A model generated the notes under the pieces. It made no database searches and was not told the origin of the DNA. It was given only the letters and a program-made list of their open reading frames with translations. Shown here piece after piece: positions 16,871-25,276 of a stretch of DNA of 64,000 nt. The number at the start of each line of letters is the position of its first letter. Positions within the stretch are counted from its first letter, which is position 1. A program made the translations under genes and the position numbers. The stretch is taken from NCBI GenBank assembly GCA_023443625.1, contig JAEZTQ010000014.1, positions 1-64,000 on the forward strand. Reading direction: 5' to 3'. The stretch is from Bacillota bacterium (lineage in GTDB: Bacteria > Bacillota_A > Clostridia > Lachnospirales > Lachnospiraceae).

Positions 16871-18166
16871 TTATGCTTTTCTCTTAAGTAAGCTTCCCAA
16901 GGTGTCAGCTGCTTTTTCATCCATTTGTTTGAGACTATGAGCATATATATTCATAGTGGTACTAGTTTGAGCATGTCCAAGTCTGGCCGATACCGTTCTG
17001 ATATCAATGTTTTCTGAAATTAATAAAGTAGCTGATGTATGTCGTAGGCCATGAAGAGGTATATTTGGTAACTTAAGAGTTTCATCTGTTACAGTTGCAT
17101 TATATTTGCTAATAAGTTCTTTAAAGGCTTGATAGGGGGTTGATAAATTCATCTGCTTGCCATCCCATTGAATGAAAATAAAATTATCACCCTGCCATTG
17201 ATCTCCCAAGGAGAGACGTAGCTCTTGTTGTTCTTTCTTATACTTCTTAATAATATCTATAACTGGTTCGGGTACCTTTATCACACGTACAGAACTTTTA
17301 TTCTTAGGAGATTTAGTTATGGTTTCTTTTCCAGTATAACCGGTTGATTTAGTGACACTTATGGTTTTATTATCAAAGTCTACATCATCCCAGGTTAATG
17401 CAATTAACTCTCCTCTACGTAACCCACTAAATAGTGCAAGATTAAAGAATACCTTTAACTGGGTTGGTAAACTCCTGCTTTCAGTATATGTTTCAACATG
17501 ATATTTCTTCCCGGTGTCGTCTATCCTATCATGTGCCTTATAAGTAGTTGTAAAATTCATATCAAGGGCTTTTAAAAAAGCTTCAGCTTGCTTTAAAGTA
17601 AAATGCTTTACATTATCAGAAGCCTGCTTTTGCTTTGGAGGGGATACTCTTTCACATGGGTTAGTTTCAATTATTTGCCAATGAACTGCAGTTGTTAATA
17701 TGCTGCTTGTGATAGCATGGCACTTCTTTATTGTTGAGACGCTATAACCACCCTCTTTACCGTCTTTCCTTATTCCGCTTTCAAGTAGGTTGTTATAAAA
17801 ACTTTGTAGGTGCATGGGTTGTATTTTAGAAAGCTTAAGATGTCCTAAGGCTGGAAGAATTTTCTGATCTAGATATTGCTGATATGAAGCGTAGGTAGTT
17901 GGTTCAAGATTAGGTTTACCATGTTCCTTAAGCCACTTTTCAGAGAATTCCTTTAGGGTTATCTTTTCACCACTTAAATACTTACCGCTTTTCACTTTTT
18001 CCTCAAACTCAAAAACAAATTTGTCAAGGGCCTTTTGTTGCTGCTTAGGTGTCAAGTTCGGATCAGGTGTGAACGTAGCCTTTTCCCTTATTTGCTTACC
18101 GGTAATATCGTAGCCATTACTTACTGTTATGCGGCAGTTATTGCCTCGCTTTTCAACGGTTGCCAT
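16871..18166 (-). CDS. Tyrosine site-specific integrase
   Basis: A 431-aa phage-type integrase. Residues 1-60 form an arm-type DNA-binding (AP2-like) region, 65-170 a SAM-like core-binding domain, and 190-425 the catalytic domain. Catalytic residues are Arg250 (FSGLRRGE), a Lys near 288 (TKSPKNKSS), His372-x-x-Arg375 (HGLRHT), His398 (LGHAQ) and Tyr408 (NIYAHS). The start ATG 18166 has AAAGGAGA upstream. It sits 147 bases inside attL and directs integration into tRNA-Thr. Paired TTTGGGGTTTATT repeats near both ends are candidate arm sites. Confidence 0.93.
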   Translation of the reverse strand: MATVEKRGNNCRITVSNGYDITGKQIREKATFTPDPNLTPKQQQKALDKFVFEFEEKVKSGKYLSGEKITLKEFSEKWLKEHGKPNLEPTTYASYQQYLDQKILPALGHLKLSKIQPMHLQSFYNNLLESGIRKDGKEGGYSVSTIKKCHAITSSILTTAVHWQIIETNPCERVSPPKQKQASDNVKHFTLKQAEAFLKALDMNFTTTYKAHDRIDDTGKKYHVETYTESRSLPTQLKVFFNLALFSGLRRGELIALTWDDVDFDNKTISVTKSTGYTGKETITKSPKNKSSVRVIKVPEPVIDIIKKYKKEQQELRLSLGDQWQGDNFIFIQWDGKQMNLSTPYQAFKELISKYNATVTDETLKLPNIPLHGLRHTSATLLISENIDIRTVSARLGHAQTSTTMNIYAHSLKQMDEKAADTLGSLLKRKA

Positions 18167-18279
18167 TGTATCATTCTCCTTTTCTTTTATAGTGAATTAT
18201 GATACAATATCTATGTTTGGATGATAATGTATCATTCTTCTGCAGCTCTTTGGTGTTGGTAGCGCCAGGAGCTGTTATT

Positions 18280-18810
18280 TTATTTATCTTCATTTTTTAT
18301 AGTAAAAAAATCATTCATTTTAAATCTAATAAAAGATATAACTTCATCCTTTAAACTAATGTAATCATTAAAATTAATTATTAATGTATCTCCATTATAA
18401 TTTATCTTGTAACTATTAATAAACTTAGGACAGTTAATACATAAATTATCTTTGCACCCGACAATATAATCTTCAACATAGCTTATTTTATCTTCATCAG
18501 ATTTATTGTTGCGTGTCAAACATGTTCCGGTGGTATAAGGTTCAATAAAATATCCTAAATCCTTTATAAAATCCATGAAACTGTAAAATGACACTAATCT
18601 TTCTTCTGTTTCTACCCAGCCCATTAAGTAAGGCGGAGTTGTATCAAGAATTGAAGCTAATTTTTCTATTTTGTCTCTGGGGATATTTGTAATGATGTTA
18701 TTTTCGTATTTGTAAATAGTTTGTTTAGTAGTATTTAATCGTCTTGCTAATTCGCTTTGAGATATATCTAATTTTTCTCTTGCTTCTTTAATCCTATCAC
18801 CGATGGTCAT
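18280..18810 (-). CDS. Xre-family repressor-like protein, 176 aa
   Basis: Residues 1-65 are a Cro/C1 helix-turn-helix (EKLDISQSELARRLNTTKQT). The C-terminal part is not a peptidase-type domain; it holds a Cys pair in CKDNLCINCPKFI that could bind metal. The start ATG 18810 follows GAGGAGGG. The gene is divergent from the Cro-like gene at 18947, with palindromes in the shared region, so it is the likely master repressor of the element. LexA/RecA-type cleavage sites are not visible, so induction may need a helper-phage signal. Confidence 0.8.
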   Translation of the reverse strand: MTIGDRIKEAREKLDISQSELARRLNTTKQTIYKYENNIITNIPRDKIEKLASILDTTPPYLMGWVETEERLVSFYSFMDFIKDLGYFIEPYTTGTCLTRNNKSDEDKISYVEDYIVGCKDNLCINCPKFINSYKINYNGDTLIINFNDYISLKDEVISFIRFKMNDFFTIKNEDK

Positions 18811-18870
18811 AAATTTTCCCTCCTCGTAACTTTATTGTATCACAAATATGTTACAAGTCAATAAAAAAAT

Positions 18871-18922
18871 AACTTGACAAGTTACTTCTATGTGCTATAA
18901 TGTGGGTAACTCATGAAGTTAC
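18871..18922 (+). promoter_or_regulatory. Divergent control region: promoter and two palindromic operators
   Basis: TTGACA (18874-18879) and TATAAT (18896-18901), 16 bp apart, face right. Perfect dyads AACTTG-A-CAAGTT (18871-18883) and GTAACT-CATGA-AGTTAC (18906-18922) overlap the -35 box and the start of transcription. They fit binding sites for the flanking Xre and Cro-like proteins. Confidence 0.7.
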
Positions 18923-18946
18923 TATTTGGAAGGAGGGTTGTAAAGT

Positions 18947-19141
18947 ATGAGAATAAACGAGTTAAAGGGTATTATTGTACAAAATGGTTTATCACAGCAA
19001 AAGGTTGCCAAAAAGCTAGGAATTACCCCCAAAACATTTTATAGTAAAATGAAAAGCGGGGTATTTACAAGCAATGAAATTAAAATAATGATAAAGGAAC
19101 TAAATATTAATAATCCAGTTGAAATTTTTTTTAATGATTGA
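18947..19141 (+). CDS. Cro-like helix-turn-helix protein, 64 aa
   Basis: ATG 18947 follows GGAAGGAGGG. The fold is a minimal helix-turn-helix (NGLSQQKVAKKLGITPKTFY), of the type that regulates phage early genes. It is the first gene of the rightward operon, opposite the Xre repressor, and would bind the same palindromic sites. The C-terminus IFFND is short, so it has no other domain. Confidence 0.75.
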   Translation: MRINELKGIIVQNGLSQQKVAKKLGITPKTFYSKMKSGVFTSNEIKIMIKELNINNPVEIFFND

Positions 19142-19183
19142 GTAACTTTAAAAGATACTAAAGATTAAAGAAAGGAGCGGTGT

Positions 19184-19351
19184 ATGGCAGATAAAAGAAT
19201 CGGTATCATCCTTGAGGAAGTAGACCAGGAATATACAATCCCTTCCTACATGGAAGATTACGTAAAGCGAGGGATTGCAAGAGCATTAAAAAAGATTGAT
19301 CAGCAAAAAGAACTACTAGTAGATATTATGATGGAACAGAAAGGAGTGTAG
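19184..19351 (+). CDS. Small hypothetical protein, 55 aa
   Basis: ATG 19184 lies behind AAAGGAGCGG and the frame ends at TAG 19349-19351, four bases before the next gene. The product is amphipathic and charged (RGIARALKKIDQQKELLVDI), without membrane segment. Tight spacing and a good binding site make it a real early gene of the element. Role unknown. Confidence 0.65.
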   Translation: MADKRIGIILEEVDQEYTIPSYMEDYVKRGIARALKKIDQQKELLVDIMMEQKGV

Positions 19352-19355
19352 AAGT

Positions 19356-19601
19356 ATGGCAATGGCTAGAATGCGAACGGTTAAACAATGTCTGGAATAT
19401 TTCAAGCTGGGCGATCCAGATAGCTGCATATCAGAACATTACCTAAGAATGCTTGTTAAGAGTGGAGATATACCAGTATTTAAGGCTGGGGCAAAACACC
19501 TTATAAATTTAGACAAGCTTATTCAATATTTGAATAGCGAACCACTAGGAAGCGAGATCCAAATCAATGAAGTAGGAATGATAAGAAAGGTAGCAGAATA
19601 A
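19356..19601 (+). CDS. Excisionase-like DNA-binding protein, 81 aa
   Basis: A small winged helix-turn-helix of the MerR/Xis type: the turn is in SEHYLRMLVKSGDIPVFKAG and the wing in KHLINLDKLIQYLN. AAAGGAGTG precedes ATG 19356. In phages and satellites such proteins act as excisionases or early regulators. Its place near the integrase fits, but a second candidate lies at 29663, so which one excises the element is open. Confidence 0.65.
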   Translation: MAMARMRTVKQCLEYFKLGDPDSCISEHYLRMLVKSGDIPVFKAGAKHLINLDKLIQYLNSEPLGSEIQINEVGMIRKVAE

Positions 19602-19614
19602 GCAGGGTGAATGA

Positions 19615-19866
19615 ATGGCAGATGTGTTCAGTGAATTATTCTTTGATGAAAAACTTCCAGTAGCAAATTGTGATGATATAAGAAAATTCGTATCGGACAA
19701 TTTTGGCTTTGATAAGTCGAAAATAAACGTTATACGGAGTGTCAAGGGGCAAGTATGCTATCCCTTATTTGAAAGCAGAGATAAGAATTACATAGTTTTT
19801 AGAGTGAAAGATTATATTTATCAATGCTTAAATGGGAGCCTTAAATTGATTGGCGAAGAGGGGTGA
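19615..19866 (+). CDS. Hypothetical protein, 83 aa
   Basis: The ATG at 19615 is chosen with AGGGTG upstream. The protein is small and mixed alpha/beta, with no recognised motif. It sits between the excisionase-like gene and the replication initiator in the early operon; its stop is 4 bases before the next start, and both are probably translated together. Confidence 0.6.
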   Translation: MADVFSELFFDEKLPVANCDDIRKFVSDNFGFDKSKINVIRSVKGQVCYPLFESRDKNYIVFRVKDYIYQCLNGSLKLIGEEG

Positions 19867-19870
19867 TGTA

Positions 19871-20647
19871 ATGGCCAACCCACAAACAGAGAAGGGATAT
19901 TCTAAAATAGCAAATGAGATATTAGATCAGTTATCCAGAATTAAGCTTAACGGTACACAATTCCGGATTGTCTTAATCGTATGGAGATATACATATGGCT
20001 TTTCTAGAAAAGAGCATGAGTTGTCCGAAGGATTTATTGCTAAGGCGACCAATATTAATCGTAAGCAGGTGGCTAGGGAACTTAGGGAGTTGATTGACTG
20101 GAATGTTATTAACGTTATAAAGGAGTCTACCCCATACGAATCAAGAGTGATTTCATTTAATAAAAACTATGAAGGGTGGGAACTAATTAGTGGACAGGGA
20201 ACTATTAAGCAGACAGGGAGCGAAACAGTACCCACAGGTGGGAACCAATTAGCACCCAGGGGTGGGAGCGGATTAGTAGACTTACCTGGGAGCGGATTAG
20301 CTCCCCAAGATAATAAAGTATTAAAACAATATATATATAATGATCAACCGCCCCATTCGTTAGAAGTAAATCTATTTGATGAGTTTTGGAATGCTTATCC
20401 TCGAAAGGTAGCTAAAGCAGCAGCGAATAGAGTTTTTAATAAACTTAAGGTCAATGATGAAGTACTAGCACTAATGATATCAGCACTAGATAAGCAAAAG
20501 CAAAGTAAGCAATGGCAGGAGCCACAATTCATTCCTCATGCGACTACATGGCTTAATCAGAGAAGATGGGAAGATGAAGAGGATTTATCATCCTCCAATG
20601 AAGTAGACATGATAATTGATGCTGATGGTGTAATGCAATTAAGGTAG
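19871..20647 (+). CDS. Phage replication O/DnaD-like initiator, 258 aa
   Basis: The start is ATG 19871 behind GAGGGGTG rather than TTG 19850. The N-terminus (GYSKIANEILDQLSRIKLNG, then FRIVLIVWRYTYGFSRKEHE) is the phage replication protein O-type winged helix. The middle is a Gly-rich linker (about 120-165) and the C-terminal FDEFWNAYPRKVAKAAANRV region is a DnaD/DnaT-like helicase-loading module. It should bind the element origin and recruit the helicase encoded directly downstream. No replication origin was identified by eye. Confidence 0.85.
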   Translation: MANPQTEKGYSKIANEILDQLSRIKLNGTQFRIVLIVWRYTYGFSRKEHELSEGFIAKATNINRKQVARELRELIDWNVINVIKESTPYESRVISFNKNYEGWELISGQGTIKQTGSETVPTGGNQLAPRGGSGLVDLPGSGLAPQDNKVLKQYIYNDQPPHSLEVNLFDEFWNAYPRKVAKAAANRVFNKLKVNDEVLALMISALDKQKQSKQWQEPQFIPHATTWLNQRRWEDEEDLSSSNEVDMIIDADGVMQLR

Positions 20648-20657
20648 GTGAATAAGG

Positions 20658-21815
20658 TTGACGAAAGAGGAATTGCTATTTAGAAAAAGAATAATGCTTT
20701 TAGCAATGCAAAAGAATAAATCTCTACCAAATGAGCAAATTCAGACTATTCGTGAGGAATTAGAGGAAACTAATCAAGAGATAGAGTTATTACATAGCAC
20801 ACCTAGAATAATACGATCGAGCAAGTCCTTAATGGATGAACTAGGATTAGTAGAGCAGGTAGAGACCCAAGATAATCCTATCTTCTTAGAACCGTCAAAT
20901 ATCAAGAAGAAGAAAAGAGATATAAGTAAAATTATCAGAAGTGGGATATCTGCCATGGATAAGAAGATTATAGGTTTTAATCCAGGAGAGTTAAGTGTAT
21001 GGTCTGGTTCCAATGGTTCAGGAAAATCCAGTATGCTATCTCAAATGGCCCTTGAGTGTGTAAATGAAAAGTTTAGATGTGCACTCTTCTCAGGTGAACT
21101 TGATGGGGATCGGGTTATGGATTGGATTTCATTACAGGCAGCAGGTAAGAAATATGTTGAATGTACACAATATGAAAATTACTACACGGTACCTAGTGAA
21201 ATTAGGTTACGGATTACTAAATGGCTAGATGGTAAGCTTTTCATTTACAACAATGACTATGGAAATAATGCAGTAAAAGTATTAAAGGCTGTCAGGGATT
21301 GCATTATCAAGAATAATATTAACACGGTGATTATTGATAACTTAATGGCGTTGGACATGGTAAGTATTGATGGAGAAAAATATGATAGGCAATCTTCTCT
21401 AGTAAAAACAATGTGTTCACTAGCAAAGAAATATTCCGTACATATTCACTTTGTGGCACACCCTAGGAAGTCTATAAGCTTTTTGAGAAAGACGGATATA
21501 TCAGGATCAGCGGATTTAACTAATGCAGCAGACAATGTATTCATAGTACACAGGGTAGGAACAGACTTTAAAAAGGCTACACAGCAGGATTTAGGCTTTA
21601 AAGATGATAACCCTATGTATTGCTATTCTAATGTGGTTGAAATCTGTAAAAACAGGGATTTAGGAGTGCAGGATGCATTTATTGGTACATACTTCGAAAA
21701 GGAGAGTAAAAGGTTCTTAAACACGTTAGGAGAGTTAAAGTATTATGGATGGGAGGTAGATAACAAAGGATTTATAAAAGTAAATGATAGAGAGAAATTA
21801 CCTTTTGATGATTAG
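20658..21815 (+). CDS. DnaB-like replicative helicase/RecA-fold ATPase, 385 aa
   Basis: It starts with TTG 20658 (AGGTGAATAAGG upstream). Residues 1-95 are coiled and lack the DnaB N-terminal domain; the rest is a DnaB/Twinkle-type RecA fold. Walker A is SGSNGSGKSS, Walker B is TVIIDNLMALD, and VHIHFVAHPRK and DISGSADLTNAADNVFIV match motifs of these helicases. It is 10 bases after the initiator gene, forming a replication module. Its short length suggests a hijacked or minimal helicase. Confidence 0.8.
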   Translation: MTKEELLFRKRIMLLAMQKNKSLPNEQIQTIREELEETNQEIELLHSTPRIIRSSKSLMDELGLVEQVETQDNPIFLEPSNIKKKKRDISKIIRSGISAMDKKIIGFNPGELSVWSGSNGSGKSSMLSQMALECVNEKFRCALFSGELDGDRVMDWISLQAAGKKYVECTQYENYYTVPSEIRLRITKWLDGKLFIYNNDYGNNAVKVLKAVRDCIIKNNINTVIIDNLMALDMVSIDGEKYDRQSSLVKTMCSLAKKYSVHIHFVAHPRKSISFLRKTDISGSADLTNAADNVFIVHRVGTDFKKATQQDLGFKDDNPMYCYSNVVEICKNRDLGVQDAFIGTYFEKESKRFLNTLGELKYYGWEVDNKGFIKVNDREKLPFDD

Positions 21816-21823
21816 GAGGGAAT

Positions 21824-22066
21824 ATGGTAACAAATGAAGTAGCTCAAGAAGAGTATAAAATTTTTGCTGATGTTTGGAAGTTATATAAGTATTGTTATGA
21901 TCAATCATTTAATTCAGACTACTGGCCAGGAGTATTAGAGGAGGCAAGGAAGATAAGCAATACATATAATTCTCAACTATGCAATGATTTAGTTGTTGCG
22001 GTAGTAGATGAACTTGAAAGAAAGTATTTAGAAAATAGTAGTATGGAATTAAAAAAAGCCATTTGA
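21824..22066 (+). CDS. Hypothetical protein, 80 aa
   Basis: ATG 21824 lies 8 bases after the helicase stop with GGAGGG upstream. The product is helical and rich in Tyr and acidic residues (FADVWKLYKYCYDQSFNSDY); no motif is known. A hairpin (GCCATTT..CTAAG pairing with CTTAGAAATGGC) overlaps its last codons at 22058-22091 and may end the replication operon. Confidence 0.65.
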   Translation: MVTNEVAQEEYKIFADVWKLYKYCYDQSFNSDYWPGVLEEARKISNTYNSQLCNDLVVAVVDELERKYLENSSMELKKAI

Positions 22067-22091
22067 CTAAGCTACAACTTAGAAATGGCAG
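22058..22091 (+). terminator. Hairpin at the end of the replication module
   Basis: GCCATTT-GA-CTAAG pairs with CTTAG-AAATGGC over a 6-nt loop. No T-run follows, so it may be an attenuator or RNA-stability element. Confidence 0.45.
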
Positions 22092-22175
22092 GTAACCCGA
22101 ACACCCATTTGCCGGAGTTATATGTGTATTATAGCACAATACATTATCCGGTGCAAGAGAAAAGGAGAAAATTGT

Positions 22176-22748
22176 ATGATAAAAGAGATTATTAATCTGG
22201 ATACTTGTAACGCTGATACACTTAGCAAATCTGAAATGGCGTTCTTGATTTTGAGTGATCTTTCTACTACTTATAGTTTTATGGGAGAACATCCAACAAA
22301 GAAAGAGGCCGATAAATTAGCCTATGAAGCAAAAAGAATATTGGGATACATTAATATAGCCTGTGAGTATGTTTCAAATGTCAAACAAGACCTAAAGCAA
22401 GCTTCTGTAAATATAGATAATTTATTAGATATGGCTAAGGTGGACAATTTATCTATGAATAGGAGTTTCAAGGTTGCAGAACCTAAAGCGAGCTCTTTCA
22501 ATTTGACAACAGAAGAATTTACAAGGACCAATGATGATTTTATGCAGTATGTTTACGAAAGAGTTGAAAAGGCATTAAAGGAGAATGGCGAATATATGGA
22601 ATTACAGTATAAATATGTTGAAGCACAAAATAATAATAACAATGAGTTAGCTAATGAAATCAAGAATACCATGGAAGCTAGAGCAGAGGAATTATGTTAT
22701 ATCAGAGGTTTTAACGATGCAATGCAGCATATTATTAATTCAAATTGA
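22176..22748 (+). CDS. Hypothetical phage-type protein, 190 aa
   Basis: The start is ATG 22176 with AAAGGAGAAA upstream; ATG 22122 has none. Mostly helical: an N-terminal domain (SEMAFLILSDLSTTYSFMGE) and a C-terminal charged helix with LCYIRGFNDAMQHIINSN, an ending seen in small Firmicutes phage proteins. No enzyme motif. It may share an operon with the next gene, whose C-terminus is similar in style. Confidence 0.55.
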   Translation: MIKEIINLDTCNADTLSKSEMAFLILSDLSTTYSFMGEHPTKKEADKLAYEAKRILGYINIACEYVSNVKQDLKQASVNIDNLLDMAKVDNLSMNRSFKVAEPKASSFNLTTEEFTRTNDDFMQYVYERVEKALKENGEYMELQYKYVEAQNNNNNELANEIKNTMEARAEELCYIRGFNDAMQHIINSN

Positions 22749-22766
22749 AAGCGAGGTTAGTAAGGG

Positions 22767-23078
22767 ATGAATACATATAGTAACAGTAATGTCGTTCCAT
22801 TTATCGCAAAAGGAGAAGGACAGAATGAAGATACGATAATAATAAACCATGGAATGCATACCCTGGAAGCTGTTAAGGCCATAAGTGATTATCTTAAGGA
22901 GCTTCCATTAAATGCAGAGCAGCATAACACGCTTATTAGCCTTATGGAAAACCAATTGCTTATAGCGGAACATGAAGCCTTTATGCAGGGATTTGTTTCC
23001 TGTATGGATGAAATACAAGGTTGTGGGCTCAATGTAGCAATGGATAAAAGGGTTAATGTAACGGATATTGAAATATGA
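22767..23078 (+). CDS. Hypothetical phage-type protein, 103 aa
   Basis: A small protein from ATG 22767. The segment LIAEHEAFMQGFVSCMDEI resembles short coiled proteins of phage early regions. No motif shows an activity. It ends just before an inverted TAGTTAC/GTAACTA repeat (23082-23111) that lies upstream of the J-domain gene. Confidence 0.55.
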   Translation: MNTYSNSNVVPFIAKGEGQNEDTIIINHGMHTLEAVKAISDYLKELPLNAEQHNTLISLMENQLLIAEHEAFMQGFVSCMDEIQGCGLNVAMDKRVNVTDIEI

Positions 23079-23081
23079 GTA

Positions 23082-23111
23082 TAGTTACTATATTTTATTT
23101 TATGGTAACTA
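23082..23111. promoter_or_regulatory. Inverted repeat TAGTTAC/GTAACTA, possible operator
   Basis: TAGTTAC (23082-23088) and GTAACTA (23105-23111) share the GTTAC/GTAAC half-sites of the operators at 18906. They could bind the same repressor upstream of 23127. Confidence 0.35.
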
Positions 23112-23126
23112 CAAAGGAGAATGAAC

Positions 23127-23969
23127 ATGTTTTGTGTGGTTCAAGAAATTAATCTAAAAAAGCCTAACAAGAGAGGATATCCCAAGGAGCTAATATCAAA
23201 GTTTATGCAAATGTCAATAAATGGTACGGATATAAGCCATTATTATTATTCCTATAGTGAGGAACGCTTTGAGCGCCCAATTAAGAAAGCTTATAAAGTC
23301 AGTATACATATTAGCTATAGAGAGGAAGGAAAGGTTAAAAAGAAGCAATATCATCTTTGTACGGTAAATTATTATGATATAGCAGATGGATGGTTTAGTC
23401 CTTATGACTACTGTCACAGAATAATTGAGGATATAGCTACTAACCTTGGGATAGATGCATGTGTAATTAATGATTTAGTAGAGGCAAAGCTTAACCCATT
23501 AATAAATGCCGTACAAAGCGAATTTCACAAGACAGAAGAGTATAAAACCCACAAAGAACATGAACGAATTACTACTCTATACGCTGCTAATAAAGTAAAG
23601 TTCAATGAAAAGTATGGCTATGAAGGGCACAGCAATAAATACGATGAAATTTACGACGTATTCGGCAATCTCATGAATAAGGTCAGGCTTGATGAAGTGG
23701 AAGAGAATTATAAGTATCGACAAGAATACGAGGAAAAAAGTCGTGGTTACCAAAAAGAGTATTACAGTAACTACAGAAAACATTCAAATGAAAGTAATCA
23801 TAGTTACTCGGATAATGATTGTAGTAACCACAAGCCAGAGGATAAGGAGATTTTAAAGCAGTTTTATAGGGAGTTATCTAAAAAATTTCATCCCGATGCT
23901 AACCCGGATAAAGACACTTCTAAACAGATGCAACTTATAAATGATTTGAAGGGGCAGTGGGGACTTTAA
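23127..23969 (+). CDS. J-domain protein, 280 aa
   Basis: The start is ATG 23127, since ATG 23121 is too close to the AAAGGAG site. The C-terminal 45 residues (KQFYRELSKKFHPDANPDKD) carry the HPD motif of DnaJ proteins, which activate DnaK. The N-terminal 200 residues are unrecognised, Tyr/Lys-rich, with a Ser/Asn/His-rich linker (about 205-235). In phages, J-proteins recruit the host Hsp70 to take apart or fold replication complexes. Its place after the replication module supports such a role, by inference. Confidence 0.7.
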   Translation: MFCVVQEINLKKPNKRGYPKELISKFMQMSINGTDISHYYYSYSEERFERPIKKAYKVSIHISYREEGKVKKKQYHLCTVNYYDIADGWFSPYDYCHRIIEDIATNLGIDACVINDLVEAKLNPLINAVQSEFHKTEEYKTHKEHERITTLYAANKVKFNEKYGYEGHSNKYDEIYDVFGNLMNKVRLDEVEENYKYRQEYEEKSRGYQKEYYSNYRKHSNESNHSYSDNDCSNHKPEDKEILKQFYRELSKKFHPDANPDKDTSKQMQLINDLKGQWGL

Positions 23970-23982
23970 TGAAAGGAGAACA

Positions 23983-24138
23983 ATGGCAGCAAAAATAACA
24001 GTATCATACACTGATGATAAGGAGTTACAAGAAATCATATGTCTGCTTAGGCCTATCACACACCATATTCATAAATCAAAAAATGAGCAGGGAAAATATA
24101 AGAAAGCAAGGATAATACCTAAAGAAAACAAATTGTAA
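23983..24138 (+). CDS. Small hypothetical protein, 51 aa
   Basis: ATG 23983 has AAAGGAGAA upstream and lies 13 bases after the J-domain gene. The product is basic (KSKNEQGKYKKARIIPKEN) after an ELQEIICLLRPITHHIH helix. It resembles short Firmicutes phage proteins of unknown function. Its stop codon overlaps the -35 box of the next promoter (24133-24138). Confidence 0.6.
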   Translation: MAAKITVSYTDDKELQEIICLLRPITHHIHKSKNEQGKYKKARIIPKENKL

Positions 24139-24161
24139 TTAAGTTCTATATGTGGTATAAT
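24133..24161 (+). promoter_or_regulatory. Promoter of the small RNA
   Basis: TTGTAA (24133-24138) and TATAAT (24156-24161), 17 bp apart. Confidence 0.65.
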
Positions 24162-24167
24162 AAGTAT

Positions 24168-24267
24168 AACAGAATGAGTGAGAAAGTACCCCATCTAATT
24201 TAGATGGAAGCTTGAGAAAGTGCGGGAAATGATTAAAGATTAAATTCTTTGATTGTTTCCCTTTTTT
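24168..24267 (+). ncRNA. Candidate small RNA or attenuated leader, about 100 nt
   Basis: A consensus promoter lies just upstream. A 16-bp stem with G-U pairs and a TTTTTT run (24224-24267) ends the transcript. Between them, two near-identical boxes GAGAAAGTAC (24180-24189) and GAGAAAGTGC (24214-24223) flank the hairpin CCATCTAATTTAGATGG (24191-24207). No protein is encoded. It may be a free small RNA or an attenuator for the cold-shock gene 32 bases downstream. Confidence 0.55.
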
Positions 24268-24298
24268 TATTAATTTAAAGAGAAAGGATTGAAAACTA

Positions 24299-24517
24299 AT
24301 GGAAACAAATCAAGGAACTATTGTAACAATGAAAAAAGAAAAGGGATACGGATTTATTAAACCAGATGGAGCTGAGAGTAATAAGGATCATTTATTCTTC
24401 CATGCATCTGATGTATTAAGTCCAGAATATCAAACACTGCAGATAGGTGAAAGGGTAGAATATCTGGAGAAGGTAAGTAAAAAGGGTAAATCAGCTTATG
24501 ACTTGGTAATTATTTAA
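24299..24517 (+). CDS. Cold-shock domain protein, 72 aa
   Basis: ATG 24299 has AGAAAGGATTG upstream. Both RNA-binding motifs are present: RNP1-like KGYGFIKPDG and RNP2-like HLFFHASDVL, over a full five-strand cold-shock length. It binds single-stranded RNA or DNA. A terminator-bearing leader lies just upstream, so its expression may be controlled by read-through. Cold-shock proteins encoded inside phages and satellites are uncommon but known. Confidence 0.85.
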   Translation: METNQGTIVTMKKEKGYGFIKPDGAESNKDHLFFHASDVLSPEYQTLQIGERVEYLEKVSKKGKSAYDLVII

Positions 24518-24547
24518 TTAGATTGAATGATCTAGAAACGGAGAAGT

Positions 24548-25261
24548 ATGCTAAATAGTAAAATTAAGACAAGGTTAGAAGTGGTAAGAAATGAAGGGAA
24601 ATCAGATGTTACTGATATTTATCTATACGGAAGAATAGGAAATCCTATCTATGAAGGTGAGGAAACAATTACTGTTAATGATGTAAAAAAGAAGCTTAAA
24701 GAGGTTACAACGAATAAGCTTAAAGTTCATCTGAACAGTGATGGCGGTTGTCTATTCTCTGCAATTGCAATTAATAATCTATTCAAGTCACATAAAGCAG
24801 ATATTGAAATGGTTATCGATTCAGTTGCTGCTAGTGGCGGGGCCATAATAGCCATGGCAGGAAACAAGATCACTATGTATAGCAATTCTATGTTGTTTAT
24901 ACATCCAGCCCATACACTTACTTATGCTGATGCTAAGGGACACAGGAATGCAGCGGACCAGTTGGATAAAATGGATAAGTCTTTGAAGGAGAATTACAAG
25001 GCCAGATTTACCGGAACGGATAAAGAGCTGGAAAGCTTAATCCAGGAAGGAACTTGGCTAACAGCAGAGGAAGCGAAAGAGTTTGGCTTCTGTGATGAAA
25101 TAATAGAAAACGATAACAGAACAAATAATGCAAGTAATTCTTTAATTAAAAACTTAACCAATAACAGAAAGCAAAGTAAAGTAGTAGCTGACCTGATGAA
25201 GAAGTATAGCAACAAAGGAAATAAGCAAGCAAATAACAACTTATTTAAAAACTTTAAGTAA
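24548..25261 (+). CDS. ClpP-like serine protease, phage head-maturation type
   Basis: A 237-aa S14-family protein. The nucleophile Ser lies in DSVAASGGAIIAMAG, the His in MLFIHPAHT, and the segment KVHLNSDGGCLFSAIAI is the ClpP substrate-binding loop. The C-terminal 50 residues are basic and Asn-rich. In tailed phages this enzyme trims the scaffold and major capsid protein and sits between portal and capsid genes. Here neither is present, so its substrate may come from a helper phage or its role may have changed. Confidence 0.85.
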   Translation: MLNSKIKTRLEVVRNEGKSDVTDIYLYGRIGNPIYEGEETITVNDVKKKLKEVTTNKLKVHLNSDGGCLFSAIAINNLFKSHKADIEMVIDSVAASGGAIIAMAGNKITMYSNSMLFIHPAHTLTYADAKGHRNAADQLDKMDKSLKENYKARFTGTDKELESLIQEGTWLTAEEAKEFGFCDEIIENDNRTNNASNSLIKNLTNNRKQSKVVADLMKKYSNKGNKQANNNLFKNFK

Positions 25262-25276
25262 GAAAGGATAAGAGAG

